A DNA stretch of 64,000 nucleotides from Algibacillus agarilyticus (lineage in GTDB: Bacteria; Pseudomonadota; Gammaproteobacteria; Enterobacterales; Alteromonadaceae): assembly GCF_003286125.1 (NCBI RefSeq), contig NZ_QMED01000020.1, positions 1 to 64,000 of the forward strand, written 5' to 3'. Below, in pieces: positions 18,961 through 28,483 of the stretch (the first letter of the stretch is position 1; every line of letters starts with the position of its first letter). Made by a program: the position numbers and the translations under genes. A model generated the notes under the pieces. It did not search any database. It had not been told where the DNA came from and worked only from the letters and a program-made list of their open reading frames with translations.

Positions 18961-19443
18961 ATGAAATATTTATTATTAGTTATTGGGTTTGTTTTTTCTT
19001 TATCAGCTAACGCATTATCTGTAGGTGACATGGCCCCCGATTTTACTTTAAAAAATCTTGAAGGTAAAAATCAACGTTTAGCCGAGCAAAAAGGCCAAAT
19101 AATTGTTTTAAATTTTTGGGCTTCTTGGTGTGGTCCGTGCCGTAAAGAAATGCCAATTTTAGAAACACTACACAATAAATATACCGATTTGGGCGTTGCG
19201 GTTTGGGCGGTAAATGTTGAACAAGAAAGTGAAGCCGGACGCAAATTCATCGCTGATATCGGTGTTAACTTACCTATCTTTTTTGATGAAACCAATACAA
19301 TATCAGCAAATTATGATGTAAAAGCCATGCCGACCACGGTTGTTATCGATCGCGATGGAAAAGTGCGTTATGTATTTAAAGGCTACAAATCAGGCTACGA
19401 GAAAAAGTATGCTAAAGCAATTAAGAAACTTATTCGTGAATAA
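18961..19443 (+). CDS. TlpA-like periplasmic thioredoxin
   Basis: This 160-residue thiol-disulfide protein has a signal peptide (residues 1-18) and the redox motif WASWCGPC (Cys57, Cys60), followed by the cis-Pro region AMPTTVVIDRDG. TlpA/ResA proteins reduce apo-cytochrome cysteines or other periplasmic disulfides. Here the likely clients are the haem c proteins at 9-17 kb or the Cys-rich tail of the next gene's product. It overlaps that gene by 8 bases. The order TlpA-type, DUF4266, DUF3570 recurs in other gammaproteobacteria as far as I recall, often with ApbE; that recollection should be checked by a neighbourhood search. Confidence 0.9.
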   Translation: MKYLLLVIGFVFSLSANALSVGDMAPDFTLKNLEGKNQRLAEQKGQIIVLNFWASWCGPCRKEMPILETLHNKYTDLGVAVWAVNVEQESEAGRKFIADIGVNLPIFFDETNTISANYDVKAMPTTVVIDRDGKVRYVFKGYKSGYEKKYAKAIKKLIRE

Positions 19444-19663
19444 GCTCAACATTTTAGGTCTCGTTATTTTATGGGGTAGCTTGAGTGGGTGTGCCAGCAT
19501 TGAACCTTGGGTTAAACCTTATGAACGTCAAAATTTGTCTAACCCCATAATGAAAGCAAGCCGACATGCTATTGCTAGTAGTCATGTAGCGCATGTTTAT
19601 GAAGCGCGTGAATCAGCGCGTGGGGCAGAAGGTGTTGGTGGAGGCGGTTGTGGGTGTAATTAA
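19436..19663 (+). CDS. DUF4266 lipoprotein with Gly/Cys C-terminal tail
   Basis: This is a 75-residue lipoprotein if begun at GTG 19436, inside the end of the TlpA gene; an ATG 96 bases earlier would put unrelated sequence before the signal. The lipobox SLSGC is followed by EPWVKPYERQNLSNPIM, the DUF4266 signature, and the protein ends ARGAEGVGGGGCGCN. The Gly-rich stretch and Cys-x-Cys-Asn end are characteristic of the family, and their purpose is unknown. A metal or cofactor site, a thiol modified by the adjacent TlpA, or a processed tail are possibilities. The next gene's most likely start overlaps the tail-coding bases. Confidence 0.8.
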   Translation: MNKLNILGLVILWGSLSGCASIEPWVKPYERQNLSNPIMKASRHAIASSHVAHVYEARESARGAEGVGGGGCGCN

Positions 19664-20792
19664 CCGTGTGTTGAGCTTAATTACGTGTTGTCTTTTTTTA
19701 TTGTTTTTACCGGCTAGCCAAGCGGCTGTTTTAGATGACGATAGAGCCGATGTGCTTTATCACAGCTATGAAGGCGGCGGAATGAAAATTGATGGTCCCG
19801 CGGTGCTGGTTAGAAAAAAAGCCGGAGAATCTGTCGCTTTATCGGCTTATTATTATGTTGATACTATTTCTTCAGCATCTGTTGATGTGATGAGCACGGC
19901 TAGCCCCTATATTGAAGAAAGAAAAGAAGGTCAATTAGGTATTGAATTGCTTAATGATAAAACGATTATGGCTTTAAATTATCGCCAAAGTGAAGAAAGT
20001 GATTTCTTAGCGTCATCCGTTAGTTTTGATGTGAGTCATGATACTTTTGGCGACTTAACCAATCTAGCGATAGGGTTAACTTATGGTGATAATGAAATTC
20101 GCCGCAACGGTGATGAAACATTTTTAGAACAAAGCGAGCAATACCGAATCCGTGCGAGTATAAGTCAAATATTAACGCGAAACTTAACGGCATCTATTAA
20201 TATCGAAGGTGTTGCAGATCAAGGGTATTTAAACAACCCTTATCGAACCGTTCGTTTTATTGATGAAGACATCGGCTCCGGCGTTGGTTATCAAGCAGAA
20301 GTTTATCCAAATACACGTAATTCATTTGCAGCTAAACTGTCGGCTAGTTATTTTTTGCCTTGGCATGCCGCATTATTAGGACATTATCGGCAATTTACTG
20401 ACAGTTGGGCAATAAATGCCCGAGATATTGAGTTAGTTTATCGACAACCAATTTTCGATTTAGAACTTGAAATTAAAGGCCGTCATTATCAGCAAACGCA
20501 AGCTGATTTTTATCAAGATTTATTTCCATATCGCAACGCACAAAATTTTTTAGCTCGTGATAAAGAGTTAAGTGATTTCAATGATAAAACAATCGGCATG
20601 TCATTGACCTATATCCTACCTGAAAAATATTCATTCGAAGGTTGGCATTCTGAATTTTCACTTCAGTGGGATCATATTGTGTTTGCATATAATAATTTTC
20701 GAGACCCCACGGCGGACGCTGCAGTGGGTGAAGAACCGCTATATACATTTTCTGCCAATGTTATTAGAGCATTTGTCAGCATTAATTTTTAG
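19650..20792 (+). CDS. DUF3570 outer-membrane protein
   Basis: This is a 380-residue protein from GTG 19650 (GGTGGAGGCG just upstream); GTG 19668 is an alternative, and an upstream ATG at 19593 would precede the signal with the DUF4266 reading overlap. The signal is LITCCLFLLFLPASQA. The mature protein begins with DRADVLYHSYEGGGMKIDGP, with dense beta-strand sequence after it and a C-terminal strand ending FVSINF, as in an outer-membrane barrel. This is DUF3570, which habitually follows DUF4266. The barrel may carry the DUF4266 lipoprotein or its product across the outer membrane. Function is not established. Confidence 0.8.
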   Translation: MGVINRVLSLITCCLFLLFLPASQAAVLDDDRADVLYHSYEGGGMKIDGPAVLVRKKAGESVALSAYYYVDTISSASVDVMSTASPYIEERKEGQLGIELLNDKTIMALNYRQSEESDFLASSVSFDVSHDTFGDLTNLAIGLTYGDNEIRRNGDETFLEQSEQYRIRASISQILTRNLTASINIEGVADQGYLNNPYRTVRFIDEDIGSGVGYQAEVYPNTRNSFAAKLSASYFLPWHAALLGHYRQFTDSWAINARDIELVYRQPIFDLELEIKGRHYQQTQADFYQDLFPYRNAQNFLARDKELSDFNDKTIGMSLTYILPEKYSFEGWHSEFSLQWDHIVFAYNNFRDPTADAAVGEEPLYTFSANVIRAFVSINF

Positions 20793-20803
20793 GATTTAAT
20801 CTA

Positions 20804-21379
20804 ATGCGTTTACCCGTTTATTTTTCAAAACAAATTATGATGTTAATCATAATAGGATTAACGAGCTTGTCTGTGCCTTTCTCGCTTTATGCTGTAGATC
20901 AAGATAATGTAAAATTAAAAACCACTGAAGAGCCTGAACTGGCGAGTGAACTTGAAAAAATAAAGCAACAAGTGATTCAGTTAAATCGTGATTTGTTTGT
21001 GCTAGAAGAAGATTTGCTGTTTCCGGCTAATACGCAAGTGTCGGTATTTGTATCGGTTGATATTGGCCAGTTTTTTACACTTGATAGTGTTGAAATAAAA
21101 ATTGATGACAAAAATATAGCGGGTTTTTTATACACCGATAACCAACGTAATGCGTTAATTCAAGGGGGTATACAACGTATTTATCAAGGTAATTTAAAAA
21201 TGGGAGAGCATGAATTAACAGCTATATTTACCGGTGTTGATCATGAAAATCGAGCGGCGAAACGAGCCGTTGTTTATCAGTTTGAAAAGACCGATGAAGC
21301 AATTATGCTTGAATTGAAATTACTCGATAATGAAAGTGATTATCGTGCAGAAGTGGTTGTTGACGAGTGGGTTTTATAA
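20804..21379 (+). CDS. Exported protein of unknown function
   Basis: This 191-residue protein has a signal peptide (hydrophobic 12-29, end about SLYA). A short coiled-coil-like region ELASELEKIKQQVIQLNRDL (about 45-64) precedes a beta-rich domain (VSVFVSVDIGQFFTLDSVEI, GEHELTAIFTGVDH) that may be Ig-like. I do not recognise a named family. It lies 11 bases after the DUF3570 gene and 6 before the first TPR gene, so it is an integral member of the operon. A periplasmic linker between barrel and motor components is a guess from its position. Confidence 0.6.
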   Translation: MRLPVYFSKQIMMLIIIGLTSLSVPFSLYAVDQDNVKLKTTEEPELASELEKIKQQVIQLNRDLFVLEEDLLFPANTQVSVFVSVDIGQFFTLDSVEIKIDDKNIAGFLYTDNQRNALIQGGIQRIYQGNLKMGEHELTAIFTGVDHENRAAKRAVVYQFEKTDEAIMLELKLLDNESDYRAEVVVDEWVL

Positions 21380-21385
21380 TCGCCT

Positions 21386-23566
21386 ATGTTATCTAAGTTT
21401 ATTTTGCGTACTCTGGTGTTAGGCTCATTAAGTAAAAACCTCGATTTAAGAGGTGTTTTTTGTATATTGTTACTTTGCCTTCCTATTCATTCTTGGGCGA
21501 ATACCGATACTGTCGCCGTTAATGAAAACTTTAAATCAAACCGTACAACAGGTATTGAATTAGCCGATTTACTTGAAAATAAACAAGAAAAAATTAAAAC
21601 GGATTTACAAGACAAAGCTTATCGCCAGGCTTTATTTTATTATTTTCAAGGCGAAAATAGCCAAGCGTTGAGTTTTCTTAATCAAACAAAACAACGACTC
21701 GGCTTTTTAGATGAAAAGGCCAGTTTATTTGAGGCGGGTTTACAAGTTTCACTGGGTTTACAGTATGAAGCTCAACGCGCTTTAATCCGCTTTGTTATGC
21801 AACAAGAACTTGATGATAAATATGATTATCGCAAAACGGCTAAAATTCAGAGTCAGCAAACGGTAAATGCGGCTCAAAAAGAATTATTGTTAATCGCTTT
21901 ATTGCAACTTGCAGAACAAAAAGTAAGTCAAGCCGACTATAAACAAGCGCAACAAGCTTTAGCTAAAATTAGGCATGTACCGGCAATTTATTATGATCAA
22001 TATCATGTGTTAAACCAACTTGCTTATTGGCCTAACACGCCCACATTACTGCCGGTTAGTGAAATAGAAGCTGGTGAATATAAACCTTCGTTGTTTATAA
22101 TTATTAATCAAGCCATCAAAGCGTTAGAAGATAAACACTATTCAAAAGCTCTGTCATTATTAGCCACGCTAGATTCAGCAACATGGCACAAAACTGAACC
22201 TAATTTTTGGCAGCGTTTATTTACTTCTGGTTCGGGTGAAAACAAAATCTCAGCTAGTTCTGTTGTTAATTATCAAGTTAATTCTGACGAACAACTCCAA
22301 GCGTTAAAAGATTACGCTCAATTACTCAAAGCCAATGTATACTTTAAACAAGAAAGGTTTGATTTAGCCTTTGCTGAATTAAAAGCGTTTCCGCAAGAAA
22401 CCCCTTTTAGTGAATCTGCTATGTTCTTATTTGCTAATTCAGCATTAGAGGTTAAAAATACTCAACAAGCCCATCTAGTTTGGCAAATTTTTGTTGAAAA
22501 ATATCCTTATTCTACTTTAGCTTGGCAGTCTGCTTTAATGCATGCTGAAGTCTTATTAACAGAAAATCACGTTGATGAAGCCTATACCTATTATGATTTT
22601 GCGGAAAAACATTTTCTAACACGGTTAAAAGAATTAACCGTGTTTGCTAATGAATTCACTGACACCACCGATTTACTGAATTTCAAAGTACCTGATTTGG
22701 CCAACAAAAATAACCAATCTGTTGCTCAGGTTAGCAAACATAAATTTGAGTTAACATCTGATAAGGTATACCAAACTGATTCTGTATGGCTTAATCAAGC
22801 TTTACGCGATCCTGAATTGGCTTCTTGGTATCAAAATCTTATTCAGCTCGACTTGTTAACAGAACAGCTTCTTGCATTACAAGCCAAATTAAATTGGATA
22901 AACGAAATATTGGTACTCAATGTAAAACGCATTGAAGCAATAAAGAAAGCAGAAGCCACACAAAATACAGAATCACGGATCAAGCAATTAATAAAACAAC
23001 GAGATCAATTAGCAAGTTTATTGATTTCGGCTAATAAACATAATTCGTTGTCTGTTTTTGCTAATGCCGATGAAAAAGCATTATTAACCCGTTTGGCAAA
23101 AAGTGAAGGTATTATAACGAACCTTAATCAGCATAATAAAAATACAGATGATTATACTGAACGCCTAGCACGCGTTAAAGGCGTTTTAACTTGGGATGTT
23201 TTGCAAAATAAACCAGAACGTTATTGGCAATATAATAAAGCGATTAAGCAAATAGATCAGGCGCTTAGTTTAGCTCAGCAACAAGTTCAAACCTTTCGTA
23301 AAGTAAGCAAACAAAATACTCGACTTGAACGATTAACAAGCCGGTTTAATCAAGCCAATGAAACCGTCCGTAATCTTTTAATTACATTAGGCAAAGTTAG
23401 AGTTATTAATACCACTAATATAAGACAAACGGTGATCAATAAAACGTTAGATGACAAAGCGATGCTGTCTGATTTTATATTAAAAGCACGTCGCGAACTG
23501 GCACGTATAATTGAAGCGCAAAACCAAGCTTCAACTACTGTACTTAACGAAATAGAGGCTTTATGA
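21386..23566 (+). CDS. TPR-rich exported protein 1
   Basis: This 726-residue protein has an N-terminal hydrophobic segment (about 24-38, end SWA) and many helical repeats of TPR type, for example ALFYYFQGENSQALSFLNQT and AELKAFPQETPFSESAMFLF. A long helical C-terminal part (about 470-720) looks like coiled coil. It should act as a periplasmic scaffold. It overlaps the next gene by 4 bases (ATGA). Tandem large TPR proteins next to an ExbB/ExbD/ExbD motor recall the Agl/Glt gliding and spore-coat machinery of Myxococcus, where TPR proteins join motor to envelope. I cannot assign one-to-one orthology. Confidence 0.65.
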   Translation: MLSKFILRTLVLGSLSKNLDLRGVFCILLLCLPIHSWANTDTVAVNENFKSNRTTGIELADLLENKQEKIKTDLQDKAYRQALFYYFQGENSQALSFLNQTKQRLGFLDEKASLFEAGLQVSLGLQYEAQRALIRFVMQQELDDKYDYRKTAKIQSQQTVNAAQKELLLIALLQLAEQKVSQADYKQAQQALAKIRHVPAIYYDQYHVLNQLAYWPNTPTLLPVSEIEAGEYKPSLFIIINQAIKALEDKHYSKALSLLATLDSATWHKTEPNFWQRLFTSGSGENKISASSVVNYQVNSDEQLQALKDYAQLLKANVYFKQERFDLAFAELKAFPQETPFSESAMFLFANSALEVKNTQQAHLVWQIFVEKYPYSTLAWQSALMHAEVLLTENHVDEAYTYYDFAEKHFLTRLKELTVFANEFTDTTDLLNFKVPDLANKNNQSVAQVSKHKFELTSDKVYQTDSVWLNQALRDPELASWYQNLIQLDLLTEQLLALQAKLNWINEILVLNVKRIEAIKKAEATQNTESRIKQLIKQRDQLASLLISANKHNSLSVFANADEKALLTRLAKSEGIITNLNQHNKNTDDYTERLARVKGVLTWDVLQNKPERYWQYNKAIKQIDQALSLAQQQVQTFRKVSKQNTRLERLTSRFNQANETVRNLLITLGKVRVINTTNIRQTVINKTLDDKAMLSDFILKARRELARIIEAQNQASTTVLNEIEAL

Positions 23567-26500
23567 GTTCAATAATCAATCTAAGCCCTAATTTATTATT
23601 TGTGGTGCTCACATTCAGTTTTTTAACGAGCTGTGTGTTAACTAAACCAAATAAAACAGAGGCCTTTAAGCAACAAATTAACGCCCGTAAAACGTTAGCT
23701 GACTTAAATTTTGAACCTGATTTAAAACCCGTTAGTTTACGTGATATGACACCAACGCAAAAAAATGAAAAATTGGGTCACATATATCAACAAATTTTAC
23801 AACTTGAACCTGATCCCAATGTGCGGGCAAAGGTTGAATATCGTTTAGTTCAGCTGAATATACAAAATTATGAACAAATTGAAATAGAAGACTCGTCAAG
23901 TGACCAAGCACTAGCGCAGTTAATTACTGAATATCAAGATTTGTTAGAACGTTATCCTGAACGTGAAGACAATGAATTTATTCAATATCAACTTGCAAAA
24001 GCGCTTGATCTGCAAGGGCGCACCGATGAAAGCTTAAAAGAAATTGAAACCTTATTAAGTGAATTTCCAGATACACAATATCGATCAGAATTGTATTTTA
24101 GACGCGGTGATATTTATTATAATTTACAAGATTATACCGCGGCACTTGATGCCTATAACGCCGTATTAACAACAGATGAACAAGACAAATATCGTTTAAA
24201 TAGTTTGTATATGGCAGGCTGGGCTCATTTTAAAATGAATGAATTAGCGCAAGCCGATTTAATGTTTATAAAAGTGATTGATGCTTTAGTACAAGCTAAC
24301 GAACAATTAAACAAACATGAATATTTTGATTTTACTTGGCTTTCAGGTGCTGCCGCTAGTATGGCTAATGATGCATTACGCGTTTTGAGTATTTCCTTAA
24401 GCCAACAAAATCAATCGGCGACTTTGCTTACGTTAATTAAACAGCATGAATCAAAAATGTTGAGCAAATATCAGCATATATTATTTGATAATCTAGCCCA
24501 GTTTTTGATTAAAAAAGATCTAAAGCTTGATGCTGAATTAACTTATGAAGATTATATTGATCTTAATACGCACAGCATTTGGGCCGCTCGTTTTAATTTA
24601 AAACTGATGGATTTATGGTTAAAACGCGGGGATTTTCCATCTGTACGTGAGTTAAAAGAAAACTATGTTTTAACTTATGGTCACGAAAGTGATTTTTGGT
24701 TATCAAGCAGTGAAACAACCAAAGTCGAACTATTGCCACACTTATTGTCTTTTAGCTTAGCGCATGCGCGCAGTTTGTATGTTAAAGCCCAAGCCATACC
24801 AAATAAACAAGATTTGTTAGCTGAGCGTCAAACCCAATTTTCTTTATCGGCTACGTGGTTAAAACGTTATTTAGATCTCGCTCGTTTACCTATTGCTAAT
24901 GATAAACTGACTAGCCCATTTATTAATGAACTTTATCTATATGCAGATGCTAGTTTTGAAGCGGGAGCCTATTATCAAGCCTTATCGACTTATGAAGAAG
25001 TCGCCTATAAACATGCGTTACTGCCGGTATATACCCAAAGTGTTGATGTCGATGTTAAAGTCAGTCATGAAACTAAAAGTCGTGATTATTGGATTTTAGA
25101 AGCCGGGTATGCAACGACATTAACTACTCGTGAAATAATAAAGTCTCTTGATACAAATTCGACTTTATATGATCAAATGATTATGGCGCGTGATCGCTTT
25201 GATTCGTTATTTGTCGAAAATTTTTCTGATGATATACGAGCGTTAGATATTGCAACACAAGCTGCCCAATATGCATTTAAGCGTGATGATTTTAAATTAG
25301 TCTTTCATTATTCCGATTTTGTTTTACAAACACTTAATGCCGATATTGATATAAATAATAAACCGTTGCTTAAGCCTGATTTAAGTCACAAAGCGAGCAA
25401 CCAGGTTGAAGTTGTTACCCAATTAATTGCCAATAGTTATTACACACAAGAGCAATATGCAAAAGCCGAAACCGCTTATCAATTAGCACTCGTGTATTTA
25501 CCGGCCAATAAAGAAAAGGCTAAAATTAAAGAGCTTGAAGAACTCATTGCTTCTTGTATTTATTTACAAGCCGATGAACTAGCCAATACTGAGCCCATGT
25601 TAGCAGTCGATCATTTTTTACGCTTAGGCTTGGTTATACCCACATCAACGTACCGAAGCACAGCCGAATTTGATGCAGCTAACCTCTTACTTAAACACGA
25701 AATGTGGTCGCGGGCGATTGATGTATTGGTTGATTTTCAACAACGTTACCCTAAACATGAATATACGGCTTCTATTCCGGCCAAATTAGCAATGACCTAC
25801 GAAAAAACGAATCAATGGGATCTAGCCGCTAAACAATTACTCGTGATGATTGAATCAGAGACGGATGAAGATTTAAAGCGTGAAGCTCAATACACTGCCG
25901 CTGAGTATTATTTAAAAGCGGGTGATAATCACAAGGCTTTACTCGCATTTAGAACCTATTCACACGCATACCCAGAACCTTTTGATGTAGCTCAAGAAGT
26001 CCGTCTCAAGATGAGTGAATTTTATAAAGTCAGTAAAGAGCCTAATAAACAATATTTTTGGTATCGAAAAATAATTGCTGAACATAAACGCTCTGCAAAA
26101 AAACAAAATGAAACAGTACAAATTCGTTCTGCGTATTTAGCGTCTTTTGCCGGGTATGAATTAGGGCAAGCACACCATCGCACATTTAAGTGGACTAAAT
26201 TAAAAGCCCCGCTTAATAAAACCTTGAAGCGCAAACAAAAAGCAATGAAAGAGGCCATTAATTATTATCAAACAGTATTAAATTTAGCGTTAGCTGAATT
26301 TGTGCCTAAAGCGACTTATCATTTGGCCGAAATGTACCGTCAACTGGCCGTGGATGTGATGAAATCAGAAAAACCCGAAGGGTTAGATGAATTAGCTCTT
26401 GAAGAATACGACATTCTCTTGGAAGAACTCGCTTATCCTTTCGAAGAGAAATCAATTGAAATACACACGCGCAACGCACAAAGTGCTTGGCAAGATGTAT

Positions 26501-26604
26501 ACGATGAATGGGTAAAATTAAGTTTTGCGGCTTTAGCAAAAATTGAACCTGCGCATTACGCTAAACACGAAAGAGGGCAAGATGTTGTTACCTTTATGCA
26601 TTAG
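23563..26604 (+). CDS. TPR-rich lipoprotein 2 (GltE-like candidate)
   Basis: This 1013-residue lipoprotein (lipobox FLTSC near residue 24) is made almost wholly of TPR-like helical pairs. Examples are AKALDLQGRTDESLKEIETLL followed by YFRRGDIYYNLQDYTAALDA, and YTAAEYYLKAGDNHKALLAF near 780. Outer-membrane TPR lipoproteins of this size occur in Agl/Glt clusters (GltE type), so the likely role is a periplasmic scaffold tethered to the outer membrane. It overlaps the first TPR gene by 4 bases and the third by 23 bases. The GltE assignment is by architecture and context and needs a profile search. Confidence 0.6.
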   Translation: MSSIINLSPNLLFVVLTFSFLTSCVLTKPNKTEAFKQQINARKTLADLNFEPDLKPVSLRDMTPTQKNEKLGHIYQQILQLEPDPNVRAKVEYRLVQLNIQNYEQIEIEDSSSDQALAQLITEYQDLLERYPEREDNEFIQYQLAKALDLQGRTDESLKEIETLLSEFPDTQYRSELYFRRGDIYYNLQDYTAALDAYNAVLTTDEQDKYRLNSLYMAGWAHFKMNELAQADLMFIKVIDALVQANEQLNKHEYFDFTWLSGAAASMANDALRVLSISLSQQNQSATLLTLIKQHESKMLSKYQHILFDNLAQFLIKKDLKLDAELTYEDYIDLNTHSIWAARFNLKLMDLWLKRGDFPSVRELKENYVLTYGHESDFWLSSSETTKVELLPHLLSFSLAHARSLYVKAQAIPNKQDLLAERQTQFSLSATWLKRYLDLARLPIANDKLTSPFINELYLYADASFEAGAYYQALSTYEEVAYKHALLPVYTQSVDVDVKVSHETKSRDYWILEAGYATTLTTREIIKSLDTNSTLYDQMIMARDRFDSLFVENFSDDIRALDIATQAAQYAFKRDDFKLVFHYSDFVLQTLNADIDINNKPLLKPDLSHKASNQVEVVTQLIANSYYTQEQYAKAETAYQLALVYLPANKEKAKIKELEELIASCIYLQADELANTEPMLAVDHFLRLGLVIPTSTYRSTAEFDAANLLLKHEMWSRAIDVLVDFQQRYPKHEYTASIPAKLAMTYEKTNQWDLAAKQLLVMIESETDEDLKREAQYTAAEYYLKAGDNHKALLAFRTYSHAYPEPFDVAQEVRLKMSEFYKVSKEPNKQYFWYRKIIAEHKRSAKKQNETVQIRSAYLASFAGYELGQAHHRTFKWTKLKAPLNKTLKRKQKAMKEAINYYQTVLNLALAEFVPKATYHLAEMYRQLAVDVMKSEKPEGLDELALEEYDILLEELAYPFEEKSIEIHTRNAQSAWQDVYDEWVKLSFAALAKIEPAHYAKHERGQDVVTFMH

Positions 26605-27409
26605 TCGTTATATAACGATCGGCTTATTAATTAGTTTGTTTGCGGGCTGCTCATCATTACCGCAAAATATGAGTGAGCAAGATAATAAAAGACAAAATGC
26701 CGACAATACACAAGCGTCTGTTAATAACACGGATGAATTAAAAAAAATAAGTCAATCGCTACTCGATTTAGCTGGCACAAATGAGCAAAACTCGATTAAT
26801 ACTAATGGGCTAACCGCAAAACGACTAGAACCTGATCTAACATCTACTTCAGGTGAAAATGAATTAATAGAACCCAGTGTTTTAGCCAATGCATATTTAG
26901 CGCAACAATCACTGAAAATGCAGAAGGTCACAGCCGAAACTAAAGCGGCTTATCAGCTAGCGATTAATTTAATGGCCAAACAAGACTGGCCTGCGGCTAT
27001 TGCCGCGTTTGATCAAGTTATTAAATCTAACCCTGAACTTTCAGGGGCCTACATTAACAAAGCGATCATTGCTTTTAAACAAGATGATGTTGAACAGGCT
27101 TTAAACTGGGCTAAACAGGCAGTCACGATCAATGATAAGAACCCCTACGGCCATAATTTGTTAGGCCAGATATATCGCTTAAAAGGAGAGTTCGATAAAG
27201 CCGAATCGCATTATTTAATTGCGATTGACATTTGGCCAGATTATGCCGATGCCTATTTAAATTTAGCCGTGCTATTGGATTTATATCGAGGTCGATTATT
27301 AGATGCACAATCGTTTTATCAAGCATATTTAGATTATAACCCTGATGATAAAGTCGTTAATAAATGGCTAGCGGCATTGAATATAAAAATTAAACGGGCA
27401 CAACCATGA
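26582..27409 (+). CDS. TPR lipoprotein 3
   Basis: This is a 275-residue lipoprotein from ATG 26582, chosen because GAGGG precedes it and it gives an immediate signal (lipobox LFAGC); a start at 26543 would add residues in front of the signal. The first 110 residues are low-complexity Asn/Gln/Thr. Three TPR units follow (WPAAIAAFDQVIKSNPELSG, DVEQALNWAKQAVTINDKNP, DKAESHYLIAIDIWPDYAD). It resembles PilF-type TPR proteins in size but sits in the motor operon, not beside pilus genes. It overlaps both neighbours (23 bases upstream, 4 downstream). Confidence 0.7.
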   Translation: MLLPLCISRYITIGLLISLFAGCSSLPQNMSEQDNKRQNADNTQASVNNTDELKKISQSLLDLAGTNEQNSINTNGLTAKRLEPDLTSTSGENELIEPSVLANAYLAQQSLKMQKVTAETKAAYQLAINLMAKQDWPAAIAAFDQVIKSNPELSGAYINKAIIAFKQDDVEQALNWAKQAVTINDKNPYGHNLLGQIYRLKGEFDKAESHYLIAIDIWPDYADAYLNLAVLLDLYRGRLLDAQSFYQAYLDYNPDDKVVNKWLAALNIKIKRAQP

Positions 27410-27786
27410 TTAAACCAATGTGTGTGATCTTGACACTATTATCAACTACGCTAGTATCAGCTGAACCTAATTCAGTTGATAAAAAAACCGTAACTGAAAC
27501 TAATATAACAAAACAAGAAACACAGACTACAGTTACCCGTTTGAATACAAATACGAGCAAACCAGAACGCAATAAATCAACGCCGTTGATTATTGAGAGT
27601 CGTGTGCAAGGTAGCCAAGAGCAGCCTAATGTGATTTATATTATGCCTTGGCAAAATGTAAATGAGCCGATACAAATTGAATCAAAAAAGATAAAAATAA
27701 AAATGCCTGAATTTAAACCCCTTGACCCCAAGCGTTTTAAACAACAAGTTCAAGTGTTTTATCAAATAAATACAACAACTAATTAA
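27406..27786 (+). CDS. Small exported protein of unknown function
   Basis: This 126-residue protein has a signal peptide (about residues 1-19, VILTLLSTTLVSA). A Thr/Asn/Lys-rich, probably disordered stretch (20-60) is followed by a compact segment with VIYIMPWQNVNEP and KMPEFKPLDPKRFKQQVQVF. No family is recognised. It overlaps the preceding TPR gene by 4 bases and is 38 bases ahead of the ExbB-like gene, so it belongs to the operon. A small periplasmic adaptor is possible, but nothing in the sequence proves it. Confidence 0.55.
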   Translation: MIKPMCVILTLLSTTLVSAEPNSVDKKTVTETNITKQETQTTVTRLNTNTSKPERNKSTPLIIESRVQGSQEQPNVIYIMPWQNVNEPIQIESKKIKIKMPEFKPLDPKRFKQQVQVFYQINTTTN

Positions 27787-27824
27787 TAAGCTAAACATTA
27801 CGTTTTTAAATTAAGGAATTAACC

Positions 27825-28478
27825 ATGAGTTTTACAGATATTTTAGTGGCATTTTTACAAGATGGCGGTCCATTTATTTATCCGATTGCATTAGTGTTAA
27901 TCATTGGTTTGGCGATTGCGCTAGAGCGCTGGTTATTTTTAAGCTCAGCTTATAGCAATAACAAAAAAGCAATAACGTTAATTCAAGAGGCACTTAAAAA
28001 AGGTGATGTTGATAAAATTAAACAAGCCGCACAAGGCAGTAATGCACCCGTGTTACAAGTATTAAACTCGGGAATTGCGCGTTTATCACAAGTTAAGAGA
28101 CGTGAAGATGTTGAATATGCGATGGAAGAAACGGTAATGGAATATATGTTACGGTTAGAAAAGCGCACTCCATTTTTAGCGACGTTAGCGAACATTGCTA
28201 CGTTATTAGGTTTGTTAGGCACAATTATGGGCCTTATTGCCGCATTCTCTGCGGTTGCCAATGCTGACCCGGCCGAAAAAGCCAATCTACTCTCTTCTAG
28301 TATTTCAGTCGCGATGAATACAACGGCATTTGGTTTAATCACGGCTATTCCGCTTATTTTATTCCACACGAGTTTGCAAACAAAAACCGCTGCCATTGTT
28401 GATTCACTCGAAATGGCGGGTATCAAATTACTTAACTCTCTTTCATATGGCGCTTCATCTGACGAAAAACGAGGCTAA
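27825..28478 (+). CDS. MotA/TolQ/ExbB proton-channel protein
   Basis: This 217-residue inner-membrane protein has the three-helix layout of the family: GPFIYPIALVLIIGLAIALE (about 15-34), TLANIATLLGLLGTIMGLIA (about 115-134) and SVAMNTTAFGLITAIPLILF (about 160-179). The second and third helices carry the conserved G-L-L-G-T and TT-A-F-G-L-x-x-A-I-P signatures lining the proton path. It is followed by two ExbD/TolR-type genes and an AgmX/TonB-type gene, the pattern of an Agl-like motor, not of a simple ExbBD pair. A GGAATT-type ribosome site precedes the ATG. Confidence 0.92.
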   Translation: MSFTDILVAFLQDGGPFIYPIALVLIIGLAIALERWLFLSSAYSNNKKAITLIQEALKKGDVDKIKQAAQGSNAPVLQVLNSGIARLSQVKRREDVEYAMEETVMEYMLRLEKRTPFLATLANIATLLGLLGTIMGLIAAFSAVANADPAEKANLLSSSISVAMNTTAFGLITAIPLILFHTSLQTKTAAIVDSLEMAGIKLLNSLSYGASSDEKRG

Positions 28479-28483
28479 TAGTT

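Noticed and set aside
27983-28426. 147-residue minus-strand frame
   Set aside because: Exact antisense of the ExbB-like gene; its composition is a shadow of the three-helix protein.
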